64,000 bases of DNA from Opitutaceae bacterium (lineage in GTDB: Bacteria > Verrucomicrobiota > Verrucomicrobiia > Opitutales > Opitutaceae), in NCBI GenBank assembly GCA_016715765.1, contig JADJZJ010000029.1, positions 17,247-81,246 on the forward strand, in the 5' to 3' direction. Position numbers and translations under genes: made by a program. The stretch's first letter is position 1; each line of letters begins with the position of its first letter. The notes under the pieces were generated by a model. The model ran no database searches and was not told the DNA's origin. It worked only from the letters and a program-made list of their open reading frames with translations. Positions 25,209 to 33,602 of the stretch are shown here, piece after piece.

Positions 25209-26153
25209 TCAGCCGCCAAACAGCGACCGCGGGATCTGGTACAGGTACCCGCACGACCGCCAGGCTCGGACGAAGGACTTCCTGCCGGCGCCGGGGCGGG
25301 CGATGAGGAAGTTGAGGGCGGCGACGAGGCTGAATCCCAGGGCCTTGAAAACATTGCCGGCGAAGCGCGACAGCAGGTAGCCGGTGGAGGAGCGGCCGTC
25401 CTCGCGGTCCACGTTCACGCGGCCGACCACGCGGGAGCAGGCGGAGTCGAAGGCGTGGCGCTTGACGTAGCGCAGGGTGGTGCGGGCGGCGGGCATCTGG
25501 TGCAGCACCCTGGCCGCCGGCGCGAACCATACCGCGTAGCCGGCCTTGCGCAGGCGGCGGATGGGGCCGTTTTCCTCGCCGCCGAAAACCCGTCCGCCCT
25601 TGCGGCCGAGATTGATGTCCCAGCCGCCGGTGGCGCGCAACGCGTCGCGCCGAAAGGCCAGGTTGGCGCTCATGGGCACCTGATGCTCGGACGTGGGCCC
25701 CATGTCGGAGCGCAAATGTTGCAAACCGTGGAACGAGCGCACCCAGTCGGGGCAACCGTCGGGGAATATGGGCTCCACCTCGCCGGCGACGGCGCCGATG
25801 CGGCGGTCGGGATCGTTGGTGAATGGCTGCATCAGCTCCCGGAGCCAGCCGGGTTCCATCAGAATGTCGTCGTCGCCATAGACAATGATTTCTCCTTTGG
25901 CCTCGGCGAGGGCGCGGTTGCGGGCGTAGTTGGCGCCCTGCTGCGTCTCCAAAATGTGATGCGGCGGATGCGCGGCGGACTGGAAGGCGGCGACCGCGCC
26001 GCGGGTGTCGTCCGGCGAGTTGTTGTCGATGATGAGAATCTCCAGCCGGTCAGCCGGGTAGTCCTGCTGCGTCAGTCGCTCCAGGGTCTGCGTCAGCAAA
26101 CGCGCCCGGTTGTAGGTCGGGATGGCGATGGTGACGCTGGGGAGGGCGGACAT
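25209..26153 (-). CDS. Glycosyltransferase family 2
   Basis: A 314-residue GT-A enzyme. The N-terminus has PSVTIAIPTYNRARLLTQTL and LEILIIDNNSPDDT, and the metal/donor site is VYGDDDILMEPGW. The middle contains the GGENGPIRRLRKAGY acceptor-side block typical of GT2 rhamnosyl/galactosyl-type enzymes. It ends with a hydrophobic segment (FAGNVFKALGFSLVAALNFL). It belongs to the LPS-type gene run on this strand. Substrate unknown. Confidence 0.88.
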   Translation of the reverse strand: MSALPSVTIAIPTYNRARLLTQTLERLTQQDYPADRLEILIIDNNSPDDTRGAVAAFQSAAHPPHHILETQQGANYARNRALAEAKGEIIVYGDDDILMEPGWLRELMQPFTNDPDRRIGAVAGEVEPIFPDGCPDWVRSFHGLQHLRSDMGPTSEHQVPMSANLAFRRDALRATGGWDINLGRKGGRVFGGEENGPIRRLRKAGYAVWFAPAARVLHQMPAARTTLRYVKRHAFDSACSRVVGRVNVDREDGRSSTGYLLSRFAGNVFKALGFSLVAALNFLIARPGAGRKSFVRAWRSCGYLYQIPRSLFGG

Positions 26154-26189
26154 GGTCAGGCGGACACGAAGGAACGAAGTGCATTCCTG

Positions 26190-26314
26190 TAGGGCGTCAC
26201 CTTGGTGACGCCTGAAACTGCACCGCCGGCGTGGAAGTGCAAGGACCGGGGTGCAGCGTCAAGAAGCTGGCGAATGACCAACAGGCACGGACCAAGGTCC
26301 GGCCCTACAATGAA
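26190..26314. repeat. Intergenic TAGGGC... inverted words
   Basis: TAGGGCGTCACCTTGGTGACGCC (about 26192) is a self-complementary unit, and GGACCAAGGTCCGGCCCTACA near 26290 is another. The same pair of words recurs at about 38638-38720. Intergenic repeat of unknown role. Confidence 0.55.
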
Positions 26315-26333
26315 GACTGTGTTCATCTGCGGT

Positions 26334-27389
26334 TCACTTTCCCTGAACCAACTGCCGCTGCAAGGCTGCGAACACTTCCTCGACCGTGAGCTTGCGCACG
26401 CAGTAGCTGCGATAGGAGTCGGACTTCACGCACGGGCGGGGGACGTCGGGCAGGCAGGTGCAGGGGAGCGGGGTTTGGAGCACGGTATGGCGGTCGCCGA
26501 GCGGACGCCAGATGGCGGTGTTCTGCGAACCGAAGAGGGCGACCACCGGGACGCCGAGCGCCGCGGCCACGTGCATGGGGCCGCTGTCGTGGCAGAGGAA
26601 GAGGTCGAATTGCGCGAGCAGGGCCGCGAACTGCCCGGTGCTGAGCCGCTGCTCGATGGCGACGAGATGCATGTGGGCATGGCGGCGGATTTCCCGGACG
26701 AGCGCGCTTTCGGCCGGGCCGGCGACGACGAAGACCTGCACGCCCAGCTGGTCCTGCATCTGATCGCAGACGGCGGCAAAGCGGTCGGCCGGCCAGAGGC
26801 GGAAACGGCTGCGGCTGCCGGGATGCAGGAGAACCTTGCGCGAACGGCTGGCGGCACCCGACCTGGGGCCGCCGGTGAGTTTCTCGGCGAAGGCCAGGTC
26901 GGCCGCAGCGGGCACGAGCCGGACCTCGCGGGACACAATGGGCACCCCGATGGCGGCGGGCAGGGCGAGGTAGGTTTCGGTGATGTGCTGCGAGGTGTAG
27001 GAGGCGTTGGAAACCGCGGCCGCGTGGGTGTAAATCCAGCGGTGGCGGAACGGGTTGGTCTCACGGTCGTAGGTCGCGCGCACCTTGGCACCGGTCCAGC
27101 GGGTGAGCCAGGCGGTCTTGTCGGTGTTGTCGAAATCGAGGACGTGCGTGAACTTGGCGCGACGCAGTCGGCCGAGCAGGCGCGGCCATTGGGCGAGGCG
27201 GCGCGGAAAAGTCAGGATTTCCGCGACATCGGGGTTGAGCGTGGCAATGGGGGCATAAGCCGGTTCGGCGAGGAGCGTGATGCGGGCGCCGGGCCAGTGC
27301 AGGAGGAGATTGCGCAGCACACTGCCCAGGAGCACGAGGTCTCCGAGATAACGGCGGCGGATGATGAGGATGTGCGGTGAAGCAGTCAC
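26334..27389 (-). CDS. Glycosyltransferase family 9 (lipopolysaccharide heptosyltransferase-like)
   Basis: A 351-residue GT-B enzyme of the ADP-heptose:LPS heptosyltransferase family. The start (HILIIRRRYLGDLVLLGSVL) is the family's IRxxxLGD motif. The C-terminal half has VLLHPGSRSRFRLWPADRFA and the nucleotide-sugar site DSGPMHVAAALGVPVVALFG. It would add heptose to the inner core of LPS, in keeping with the neighbouring glycosyltransferases and the MsbA-like exporter. Which heptosyltransferase (I, II or later) is not decidable. Confidence 0.93.
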   Translation of the reverse strand: MTASPHILIIRRRYLGDLVLLGSVLRNLLLHWPGARITLLAEPAYAPIATLNPDVAEILTFPRRLAQWPRLLGRLRRAKFTHVLDFDNTDKTAWLTRWTGAKVRATYDRETNPFRHRWIYTHAAAVSNASYTSQHITETYLALPAAIGVPIVSREVRLVPAAADLAFAEKLTGGPRSGAASRSRKVLLHPGSRSRFRLWPADRFAAVCDQMQDQLGVQVFVVAGPAESALVREIRRHAHMHLVAIEQRLSTGQFAALLAQFDLFLCHDSGPMHVAAALGVPVVALFGSQNTAIWRPLGDRHTVLQTPLPCTCLPDVPRPCVKSDSYRSYCVRKLTVEEVFAALQRQLVQGK

Positions 27390-27394
27390 GGAAG

Positions 27395-27522
27395 ACGGAT
27401 GCTTATTGGTTATTGCTTATGGCTTATTAGTTATGGCCGAACCAATCGAAGATTGGGAACAGGTTACGCAATCTCCCCGGTCCGGAAATAACCAATAAGC
27501 CATAACCAATAACCAATAGGCC
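27395..27522. repeat. AT-rich inverted repeat of ATTGGTTATT words
   Basis: TTATTGGTTATTGCTTATGG near 27401 and its complement-like CCATAACCAATAACCAATAG near 27498 frame a GC-normal core. Related words stand at 29335-29370, 29465-29500 and about 7405. These AT-rich arms are unlike the genome's base composition. Confidence 0.6.
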
Positions 27523-27526
27523 ATCA

Positions 27527-29272
27527 TCACCCTGCCCCCTGCTGGCGGTCGTAGAGGGAGCGGTAAAGCGGGTTGCCGGCGTAGAGTTCGGCGTGGGTGC
27601 CCTGGGCGGTGATGCGGCCCTTGTCGAACACGAGGATCAGCGAGGCGTCGCGGATGGTGCTGAAACGGTGGGCAATGATGAGCACGGTCTTGCCGGCGAC
27701 GAGTTTGCGGAGGGCGTCCTGCACGGCGGCCTCGCTGTCGGAGTCGAGCGCACTGGTGGCCTCGTCGAGGATGAGGACCGGGGCGTTGCGGAGAAACGCG
27801 CGGGCGATGGCGATGCGCTGCTTCTGACCGCCGGAGAGCAGGGCGCTACGCTCGCCGACGACGGTGTCATAGCCCTGGGGCAGGGTGCGGATGAAATCGT
27901 CGGCATGCGCATTGATAGCGGCCGCCATGACTTCGTCGCGGCTGGCACCGGGCCGGCCGAGGAGGAGATTCTGGTAGATCGTGTCGTTGAAGAGCACCGG
28001 TTCCTGCGAGACGAGGGCGATGTTGCGGCGGAGGTCGGCGAGGCGCATGCGGCGCACATCGGTGCCGTCGAGGGTGACGCGGCCGGTGGCGGCCTCGTAG
28101 AAGCGCGGCACGAGGTTGGCGAAGGTCGTCTTGCCCGCGCCGCTGGGCCCGACCAGGGCGCAGACTGTGCCGGCGGGAATGCGCAGGGAAATGTCGTTGA
28201 GCGCCGGGTTGTCGCCATAGGCGAACGAAACCTGGCTGAATTCCAGGTCGCCGTGCAGGCGGCCGACCGGGACCGGCTCCGACGGATCGGCGATGGTGAC
28301 GGTTTCCTCGAGGACGGTTTCAAGGCGGGCGAGGGAGGCCTCGCCGCGCTTGAGCTCGTTGTTGAGTGCGCCGAGCTTCTTGATCGGCTCGTAGCAGAGG
28401 TAGAGGGCGGTGATGACGGCGAGGAACGAATCGCGGTCGATGCCGGCACTGTAGGCGTAGAGGAACGTGCCGGCCATGCCGAGCGAGGCCACGACCTCGA
28501 TGGCCGGGCTGAGGGCCTGGGCATACTTGGCGATCTTGAGCTGGAGAGTAAGCAGGCTGCGGCTGCGCGCGGCAAAGCGGCCCGTCTCGCGCTCCTCCAG
28601 GCTGAAGGCGCGTACTTCACGGGCGGCGGCGAGGTTCTCGGCAAAGTGTCCGGTCAGCGTGCCGACCTCGTGCTGCAACTGCTCGGCGCGGCGGAGCACC
28701 TTGCGCCCGATGTAACGGATGGGCAGGACGGTCAGCGGCACGATGGCCAGGCAGACGAGCATCATGCCGACGCCCTCGGCGCGCCAGGATTCGTAGGTGA
28801 GCCAGCCGAGGGCGAAGATCAGGGTGCCGGGTTGCTTCACACCGTCGTTGGCGAGCAGCGTGAGGGTGTTTTGGAGCTGGGTCGTGTCGGCGAGTCCGCG
28901 GGAGAGCAGGTCGCCGGTCTGGCGGCTCTGGACAAAGGAGAGCGGCAGCACCTGCAGTTTCGAGAAATAGTCCACGCGCAGGGCTTCCAGCACCCGCGTG
29001 CCCGCGAACTGGATGTAGTAGCCGTTGAGGTAGGCGAAAAGGCCGCGGAGGATGAAGATGAGCGGGATGTAGCCGGCGATGAGGGCGACGGTGGAAAGCG
29101 GGAGGTTGCGTTCGGCGCCGTCGAAGATGGCGGGGAACACATACTTGATCATGGTCGGCAGTCCGGCGCCCGTGGCGGCGCTGTAGAGCAGGCCGGCGAT
29201 GATCGCCGTGATCAGGGCGCCGCGCACCGGCCGCAGGTAGGCGAAATAGGGGCGGAAGCGGCGGAGGGTCAT
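27527..29272 (-). CDS. ABC transporter, MsbA-like lipid A / lipid flippase
   Basis: A 581-residue half-transporter with an N-terminal six-helix membrane domain (about 1-310) and a C-terminal ATPase: Walker A GPSGAGKTTFAN, Q-loop VSQEPVLFND, signature LLSGGQKQRIAIARAF, Walker B VLILDEATSALD, H-loop IAHRFSTI. It works as a homodimer that flips lipids across the inner membrane. The MsbA role (lipid A-core export) is inferred from the preceding GT9 and GT2 genes; the general multidrug/lipid exporter family is certain. Confidence 0.93.
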   Translation of the reverse strand: MTLRRFRPYFAYLRPVRGALITAIIAGLLYSAATGAGLPTMIKYVFPAIFDGAERNLPLSTVALIAGYIPLIFILRGLFAYLNGYYIQFAGTRVLEALRVDYFSKLQVLPLSFVQSRQTGDLLSRGLADTTQLQNTLTLLANDGVKQPGTLIFALGWLTYESWRAEGVGMMLVCLAIVPLTVLPIRYIGRKVLRRAEQLQHEVGTLTGHFAENLAAAREVRAFSLEERETGRFAARSRSLLTLQLKIAKYAQALSPAIEVVASLGMAGTFLYAYSAGIDRDSFLAVITALYLCYEPIKKLGALNNELKRGEASLARLETVLEETVTIADPSEPVPVGRLHGDLEFSQVSFAYGDNPALNDISLRIPAGTVCALVGPSGAGKTTFANLVPRFYEAATGRVTLDGTDVRRMRLADLRRNIALVSQEPVLFNDTIYQNLLLGRPGASRDEVMAAAINAHADDFIRTLPQGYDTVVGERSALLSGGQKQRIAIARAFLRNAPVLILDEATSALDSDSEAAVQDALRKLVAGKTVLIIAHRFSTIRDASLILVFDKGRITAQGTHAELYAGNPLYRSLYDRQQGAG

Positions 29273-29501
29273 GGTGCGGGAAGCGGCGAAAAGATGACAG
29301 AGGACAACAGACGGAGGCCAGAGGGAAATCGATGATTGGTTATTGGTTATCGCTTATTGCTTATTGGTTATTTCCGGCCGGTGGCTGCGAACGTAAGCGA
29401 GTCGTTCAAACACTTTGGCGGCAAAACAACCACTCGCTCACGCTCGTAGCTACGAGCCCGCAATAGCCAATAAGCGGTAACCATTAACCAATAACAAATT
29501 C
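29273..29501. repeat. Intergenic repeats between oppC-like and msbA-like genes
   Basis: No gene. AT-rich TTGGTTATTGGTTATCGCTT (about 29335) and the inverse AATAGCCAATAAGCGGTAAC (about 29463) flank a CCACTCGCTCACGCTCGTAG unit at 29430-29453. The latter recurs at 33475, 33526, 41229 and 41275. Confidence 0.6.
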
Positions 29502-30401
29502 TCAGTCCTTCGCCGAGCGCACATCCAGCGCGTCGCGCAGGCCGTCGCCGAGGAAGTTGAGCGAGAACAGCGTCAGCGAGAACGCCGTGCCGGGAAATAC
29601 GAGCAGCCACCAGAACTCCTCCATCTTCTCCGCGCCGTCCTTGATGAGCACGCCCCAGGAACTCATGGGCGGCTGCACGCCGAGGCCGAGGAAACTGAGG
29701 AAGGCCTCGAGCAGCATGACGGCGGGGATGGTGAGCGTGGTGTAGACGATGATGGGGCCGAGCACGTTGGGGATCATGTGCCGGAAGATGATGCGGCGTT
29801 TGCCAAAGCCGAGGGAGCGGGCAGCCTCGATGAACTCCATCTTCTTGATCGAGAGGATCTGGCCGCGGACGATCCGCGCCATGGTGAGCCACTCGACGGC
29901 GCCGATGGCGACGAAGAGCAGCACGATGTTGCGGCCGAAGAACACCATCAGGAGGATGACGAAGATCGTGAAGGGCAGGGCGTACATGATATCCACGATG
30001 CGCATCATCACCCGGTCGGTGTTGCCGCCGAAGAAGCCCGCCACGGCGCCGTAGACCACGCCGATGGCGAGGGCGACGAAGGTGGCGACGAGGCCGACCA
30101 TGATGGAGATGCGGCCGCCGTAGAGGATGCGGGCGAAGAGGTCGCGGCCGAGCGTGTCGGTGCCGAGCCAATGCGCGGCGGAGGGCGCGACGGCGCCAAG
30201 ATCGAGGTTCTGCTCCTGGTAGGACTGCGAAAACAGCGGGCCGAAGGCGCAGAGGAACCCGAGGGTCAGCAGCACGGCGCCGCCGGCGACGGCGAGGCGG
30301 TTCTTGCGGAGTCGGCGCCAGGCATCGCCCCAGAGGGAATGACCCGGCTCGAGCTGTGCGGGAGCGACGGCGGCGGCGGGCAGCGTGGTCGGAGTGAGCA
30401 T
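29502..30401 (-). CDS. Peptide/oligopeptide ABC transporter permease (OppC/DppC-like)
   Basis: A 299-residue inner-membrane permease. The N-terminus has the OppC-type cytoplasmic leader and first helix (AVAGGAVLLTLGFLCAFGPL). The EAA loop that docks the ATPase is EAARSLGFGKRRIIFRHMIP, and about six hydrophobic segments are seen. It pairs with the OppB-like permease seven bases upstream. No OppD/OppF ATPase follows; the next gene downstream is the unrelated MsbA-like exporter. The ATPases must come from another locus. Confidence 0.94.
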   Translation of the reverse strand: MLTPTTLPAAAVAPAQLEPGHSLWGDAWRRLRKNRLAVAGGAVLLTLGFLCAFGPLFSQSYQEQNLDLGAVAPSAAHWLGTDTLGRDLFARILYGGRISIMVGLVATFVALAIGVVYGAVAGFFGGNTDRVMMRIVDIMYALPFTIFVILLMVFFGRNIVLLFVAIGAVEWLTMARIVRGQILSIKKMEFIEAARSLGFGKRRIIFRHMIPNVLGPIIVYTTLTIPAVMLLEAFLSFLGLGVQPPMSSWGVLIKDGAEKMEEFWWLLVFPGTAFSLTLFSLNFLGDGLRDALDVRSAKD

Positions 30402-30407
30402 GGCGCG

Positions 30408-31325
30408 TCAGTCGAACTTGAGCTTCGGGTTGAGCCAGACCTGCACGACGTCCACGACGAGGTTCAGGGTGACGATGAGCGCGGCGTAAAGGATGACGGT
30501 GCCCATCACGAGGGTGTAGTCGCGGTTGAAGGCGCTGTTGACGAATTCGCGGCCGAGCCCGGGGATCTGGAAGATGGTCTCGATGACGAAGGAGCCGGTG
30601 AGGATGCCGGCGACGGCGGGGCCGAGGAAGGAGACGACCGGCAGCAGGCCGCCGCGCAGGGCGTGCCGGAAGATCACCCGCGCCTCGCTGGCGCCCTTCG
30701 CCCGGGCGGTGCGGATGAAGTCCTGTCCGAGGATCTCGAGCATGCCGCCGCGGGTGAGGCGGGCGACATAGGCGGCGTAAACGCAGCCGAGGGTGGCGGC
30801 GGGCAGCACGCGGTCGGTGGCGACATACCATCCCGAGGCATTGAACCAGCCGAGGTGGATGGCGAAGAAGAGCACAAGCAGCGGCCCGAGCACAAAGGTG
30901 GGCACGCTGATGCCGGTCATCGCGACGGAGGAGCAAAGGTAGTCGAGCCAGGTGTTGCGCCGGACGGCGGCGAGGACGCCCAGGGTGAGGCCGAAGGTGA
31001 GCGCGATCGCGAGGGAGAGCAGGCCGAGTTCGAGCGACGTCGGCAGCTTGTCGGCGATGATCTCGTTGACCGTGCGGTTGGCGTATTTGAACGAGGGGCC
31101 GAGGTCGCCGTGCAGGAGGTTGCCGAGGTAGTCGAGGTACTGCCGGTGGAGCGGCCGGTCGAGGCCGTAGTGCGCCTCCAGGTTGCGGAGCACCTCGGGC
31201 GTGACGGCCTTTTCCGCGGTGAAGGGGCCGCCGGGCACGAACCGGATCATGAAGAACGTGGCCGTGACGATGATCCACAGGACGGGGATCATCTCGAGCA
31301 GGCGGCGGAGGACGAAGCGGAACAT
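30408..31325 (-). CDS. Peptide/oligopeptide ABC transporter permease (OppB/DppB-like)
   Basis: A 305-residue permease starting MFRFVLRRLLEMIPVLWIIV, the standard OppB N-terminus, with RFVPGGPFTAEK following. The coupling (EAA-like) loop is RTARAKGASEARVIFRHALR, and the ending carries VVDVVQVWLNPKLKFD, typical for the family. It forms the membrane channel with OppC-like 29502-30401 and would receive peptide from the binding lipoproteins encoded upstream on the same strand. Confidence 0.95.
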   Translation of the reverse strand: MFRFVLRRLLEMIPVLWIIVTATFFMIRFVPGGPFTAEKAVTPEVLRNLEAHYGLDRPLHRQYLDYLGNLLHGDLGPSFKYANRTVNEIIADKLPTSLELGLLSLAIALTFGLTLGVLAAVRRNTWLDYLCSSVAMTGISVPTFVLGPLLVLFFAIHLGWFNASGWYVATDRVLPAATLGCVYAAYVARLTRGGMLEILGQDFIRTARAKGASEARVIFRHALRGGLLPVVSFLGPAVAGILTGSFVIETIFQIPGLGREFVNSAFNRDYTLVMGTVILYAALIVTLNLVVDVVQVWLNPKLKFD

Positions 31326-31721
31326 CGGGAGGGAGTCAGCGGGAACGGACGGGAAATGTTAAGCGCGAAGACGCAAGGGCGCGCAGGATTCGGTTGTAGG
31401 GCGGGGATTCCGATCCCCGCCATCCCCCTTCTTTCGCTGTAATCCAATCTTTCTCGTTCTCTTAATCTTTCTCTTTCTCGGCTTGGATGGTTGGCGCACG
31501 ATTGCGACCGAGGGCGGTCGCGCTCCCAGGCTGGGTTCTTATTTCGCCAAGGCTACGGAGGACACGTCGGAAATCCCGCCCTACATCAGGACCTTTGCGT
31601 CTTTGCGCTTTGTTTTTGAAAGCCCCGAAAGCTGTGCCAGGTGGGGCCCGACCTCCGGGCGGGCCGTTGGTCACCCGTCGGCGAGTCGCCCGTCCGGAGG
31701 CCGGGCGCTACCCATGCTGCA
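31326..31721. repeat. Intergenic composite repeat, inverted copy of that near 5750-5880
   Basis: 396 bases without a gene. Units in order: TAGGGCGGGGATTCCGATCC hairpin (about 31396), pyrimidine tract AATCTTTCTCGTTCTCTTAA (about 31447), then GATTGCGACCGAGGGCGGTC (about 31499). The same three units stand in reverse orientation at about 5752-5882. The remainder (31560-31721) contains shorter palindromes such as CGGGCGGGCCGTTGG. It sits between the binding-protein gene and oppB, so it interrupts the presumed operon. Confidence 0.7.
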
Positions 31722-33359
31722 TCACTCCTCGAGGTACACGTGCTTGTACGGGTGGTTGTCGAGGAGCGTGGGGTAGTAGCCCTTCACCTTGGGGCTGAGG
31801 GCGGCGACCTTGGTGTAATAGTAGATCGGGATGACGGGGAGTTCGTCGACGAGGATGGCGTCCATCTGCTGGTAGATTTCGTAGCGCTCGGATTCGCTCT
31901 TGGCGGCGAGGGCGGCGTGCAGCAGGCGGTCGTAGCCGGTGTTGGACCAGCTGGTGTTGTTGTTGCCACCGCCGGTTTCCCAGATCTCGAGGAAAACATG
32001 CGGGTCCACGTAGTCGGCGATCCAGCCGGCGCGCTGCATCATGTAGTTTCCGGTGCGCTGCATATCGAGGAAGACCTTCCACTCCTCGTTGCGAAGCTCC
32101 ACGTTCACGCCGAGCTCCTTGCGCCACATCTGCTGGATGGCCTCGGCGATGGCGCGGTGGTTCTCGGAGGTGTTGTAGCACAGCTCGATCGTGGGGCAGC
32201 CCTTGCCGTCGGGGTAACCGGCCTCGGCGAGCAGGCGCCTGGCGTCGGCGATGGTGCCGGTGAGCCGCGCCCGCGGGGTGTAACCGGCCGTGCCGGGATA
32301 GCTCACGGCGTACGCGGGCTGCTGGTCGCCGCGGGTGATGTTCTTCACGATGGACTCGCGATCGATGGCGAGGGCGAGGGCCTGGCGGACGCGCTTGTCG
32401 TTGAGCGGCGGGCGGGCGGTGTTGCAGCGGTAAAAGTAGACCCCCAGGTACGGATCGAGCTTGAGCGCGGCGGGGTTTTCGCGGCGGTATGCGTCGATCT
32501 TGGAGTTGGGCAGCTCGTAGGTCATGTGCACCTGCCCCGTGCGGAACATGCGCTCGTCGGTGGATATGTCCTCGATGGGCAGGAAATGGATCGCGTCGAG
32601 TTTCACCGTTTTCGCGTCCCAGTACCGCGGGTTGCGCACCACGGTGATCTGATGGTTGGGCTCCCATTCCTGCAGGATGAACGGGCCGCTGCCGACGAGG
32701 TTGCCCGCGCGCGTCCACGGCAGGCGCTTGCGGTCGAGGGGGCCGAATTTCGCGATGACCTGCACGGGCACGGGCCACCATGAGTAGTGGCTGGCCATGA
32801 TTTTCAGGAGGTAGGGCGTGGGATGGTTGAGGATGACCTGGAAGGTGCGGTCATCGGGGGCCTTGAAGCCCACCTGGCTGAAGTCCTGCAGGCGGCCCTC
32901 GTAGAAATCCTTCGCGCCGGCGACGAAGTTATAGACGAGGTAGGCGTATTCCGCGGCGAGCGACGGCTGCAGGATGCGTTTGAACGATTCGACGATGCCG
33001 CCGGCGGTGATTGGATCGCCGTTGGACCATTGCAGGCCGGGCCGGAGGTGAAAGGTGTACACGAGTCCGTCGGGGGAGATGTCCCAGGTCTCCGCGAGTC
33101 CGGGGACGGGTTTCTCGCCTTTCGGATCCTCGGCGACGAGGCCCTCGAACAGGGCCATGATGATCTTGTGCTCGGGGACGCCGGTGACGGTTTGGGGATC
33201 GAGGTCCTGGGGCTCGGTGCCATTGCCGACGCGCCAGATCATGGGGGCTTTATGGTCGGGGCCGGCGGTTTCGGAGGAGGTCGCGGACTTGCGGCCGCAA
33301 CCCGTGAAGGCAAAAATGACGCAAAGGGTGAGACCGAGGGTAAGAACGCGGTTTGGCAT
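31722..33359 (-). CDS. Peptide ABC transporter substrate-binding lipoprotein (OppA-like), copy 1
   Basis: A 545-residue SBP family 5 protein. The ATG at 33359 is chosen because a lipoprotein signal follows at once (VLTLGLTLCVIFAFTGCG, lipobox FTGC); the open frame extends 22 codons further without purpose. Family blocks: EPQDLDPQTVTGVPEHKIIM, WDISPDGLVYTFHLRPGLQW, and the hinge region YFYRCNTARPPLNDKRVRQA. It binds peptides in the periplasm for the downstream OppB/OppC permeases. Two paralogues lie upstream at 33603 and 36940. Confidence 0.94.
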   Translation of the reverse strand: MPNRVLTLGLTLCVIFAFTGCGRKSATSSETAGPDHKAPMIWRVGNGTEPQDLDPQTVTGVPEHKIIMALFEGLVAEDPKGEKPVPGLAETWDISPDGLVYTFHLRPGLQWSNGDPITAGGIVESFKRILQPSLAAEYAYLVYNFVAGAKDFYEGRLQDFSQVGFKAPDDRTFQVILNHPTPYLLKIMASHYSWWPVPVQVIAKFGPLDRKRLPWTRAGNLVGSGPFILQEWEPNHQITVVRNPRYWDAKTVKLDAIHFLPIEDISTDERMFRTGQVHMTYELPNSKIDAYRRENPAALKLDPYLGVYFYRCNTARPPLNDKRVRQALALAIDRESIVKNITRGDQQPAYAVSYPGTAGYTPRARLTGTIADARRLLAEAGYPDGKGCPTIELCYNTSENHRAIAEAIQQMWRKELGVNVELRNEEWKVFLDMQRTGNYMMQRAGWIADYVDPHVFLEIWETGGGNNNTSWSNTGYDRLLHAALAAKSESERYEIYQQMDAILVDELPVIPIYYYTKVAALSPKVKGYYPTLLDNHPYKHVYLEE

Positions 33360-33417
33360 CGGGCGGGAAGGTAGGCGGGATGCCGGGGTGCGCAAGCTTG
33401 GCGGCGGGGGCGGGGAA

Positions 33418-33600
33418 ACGCTCAACGTTTAACGCTTAACTTTTAACGCTCAAACGGAGCGGGTGCGACCGGCAGTGTAGCTACGAGCGTGAGCGAGTGG
33501 AGGTCTGATATCCGCAGCGTGAGGTCCACTCGCTCACGCTCGTAGCTACCTCCGTTAACTTGAGCGTTAAGCGTTAAAAGTTAAACGTTGAGCGTTGTTC
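33418..33600. repeat. Large nested inverted repeat
   Basis: The outer arms begin CGCTCAACGTTTAACGCTTA (from 33419) and are mirrored by words ending AAAAGTTAAACGTTGAGCG (to about 33597). The inner arms are TAGCTACGAGCGTGAGCGAG (33477-33496) and its complement CTCGCTCACGCTCGTAGCTA (33529-33548). The whole spacer between two oppA-like genes can fold into one long stem. Confidence 0.8.
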
Positions 33601-33602
33601 GG

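Noticed and set aside
27593..29335. 580-codon plus-strand frame
   Set aside because: Antisense of the MsbA-like gene whose Walker motifs are complete.
29778..31442. 554-codon plus-strand frame
   Set aside because: Antisense of oppB/oppC; very acidic, motif-free.
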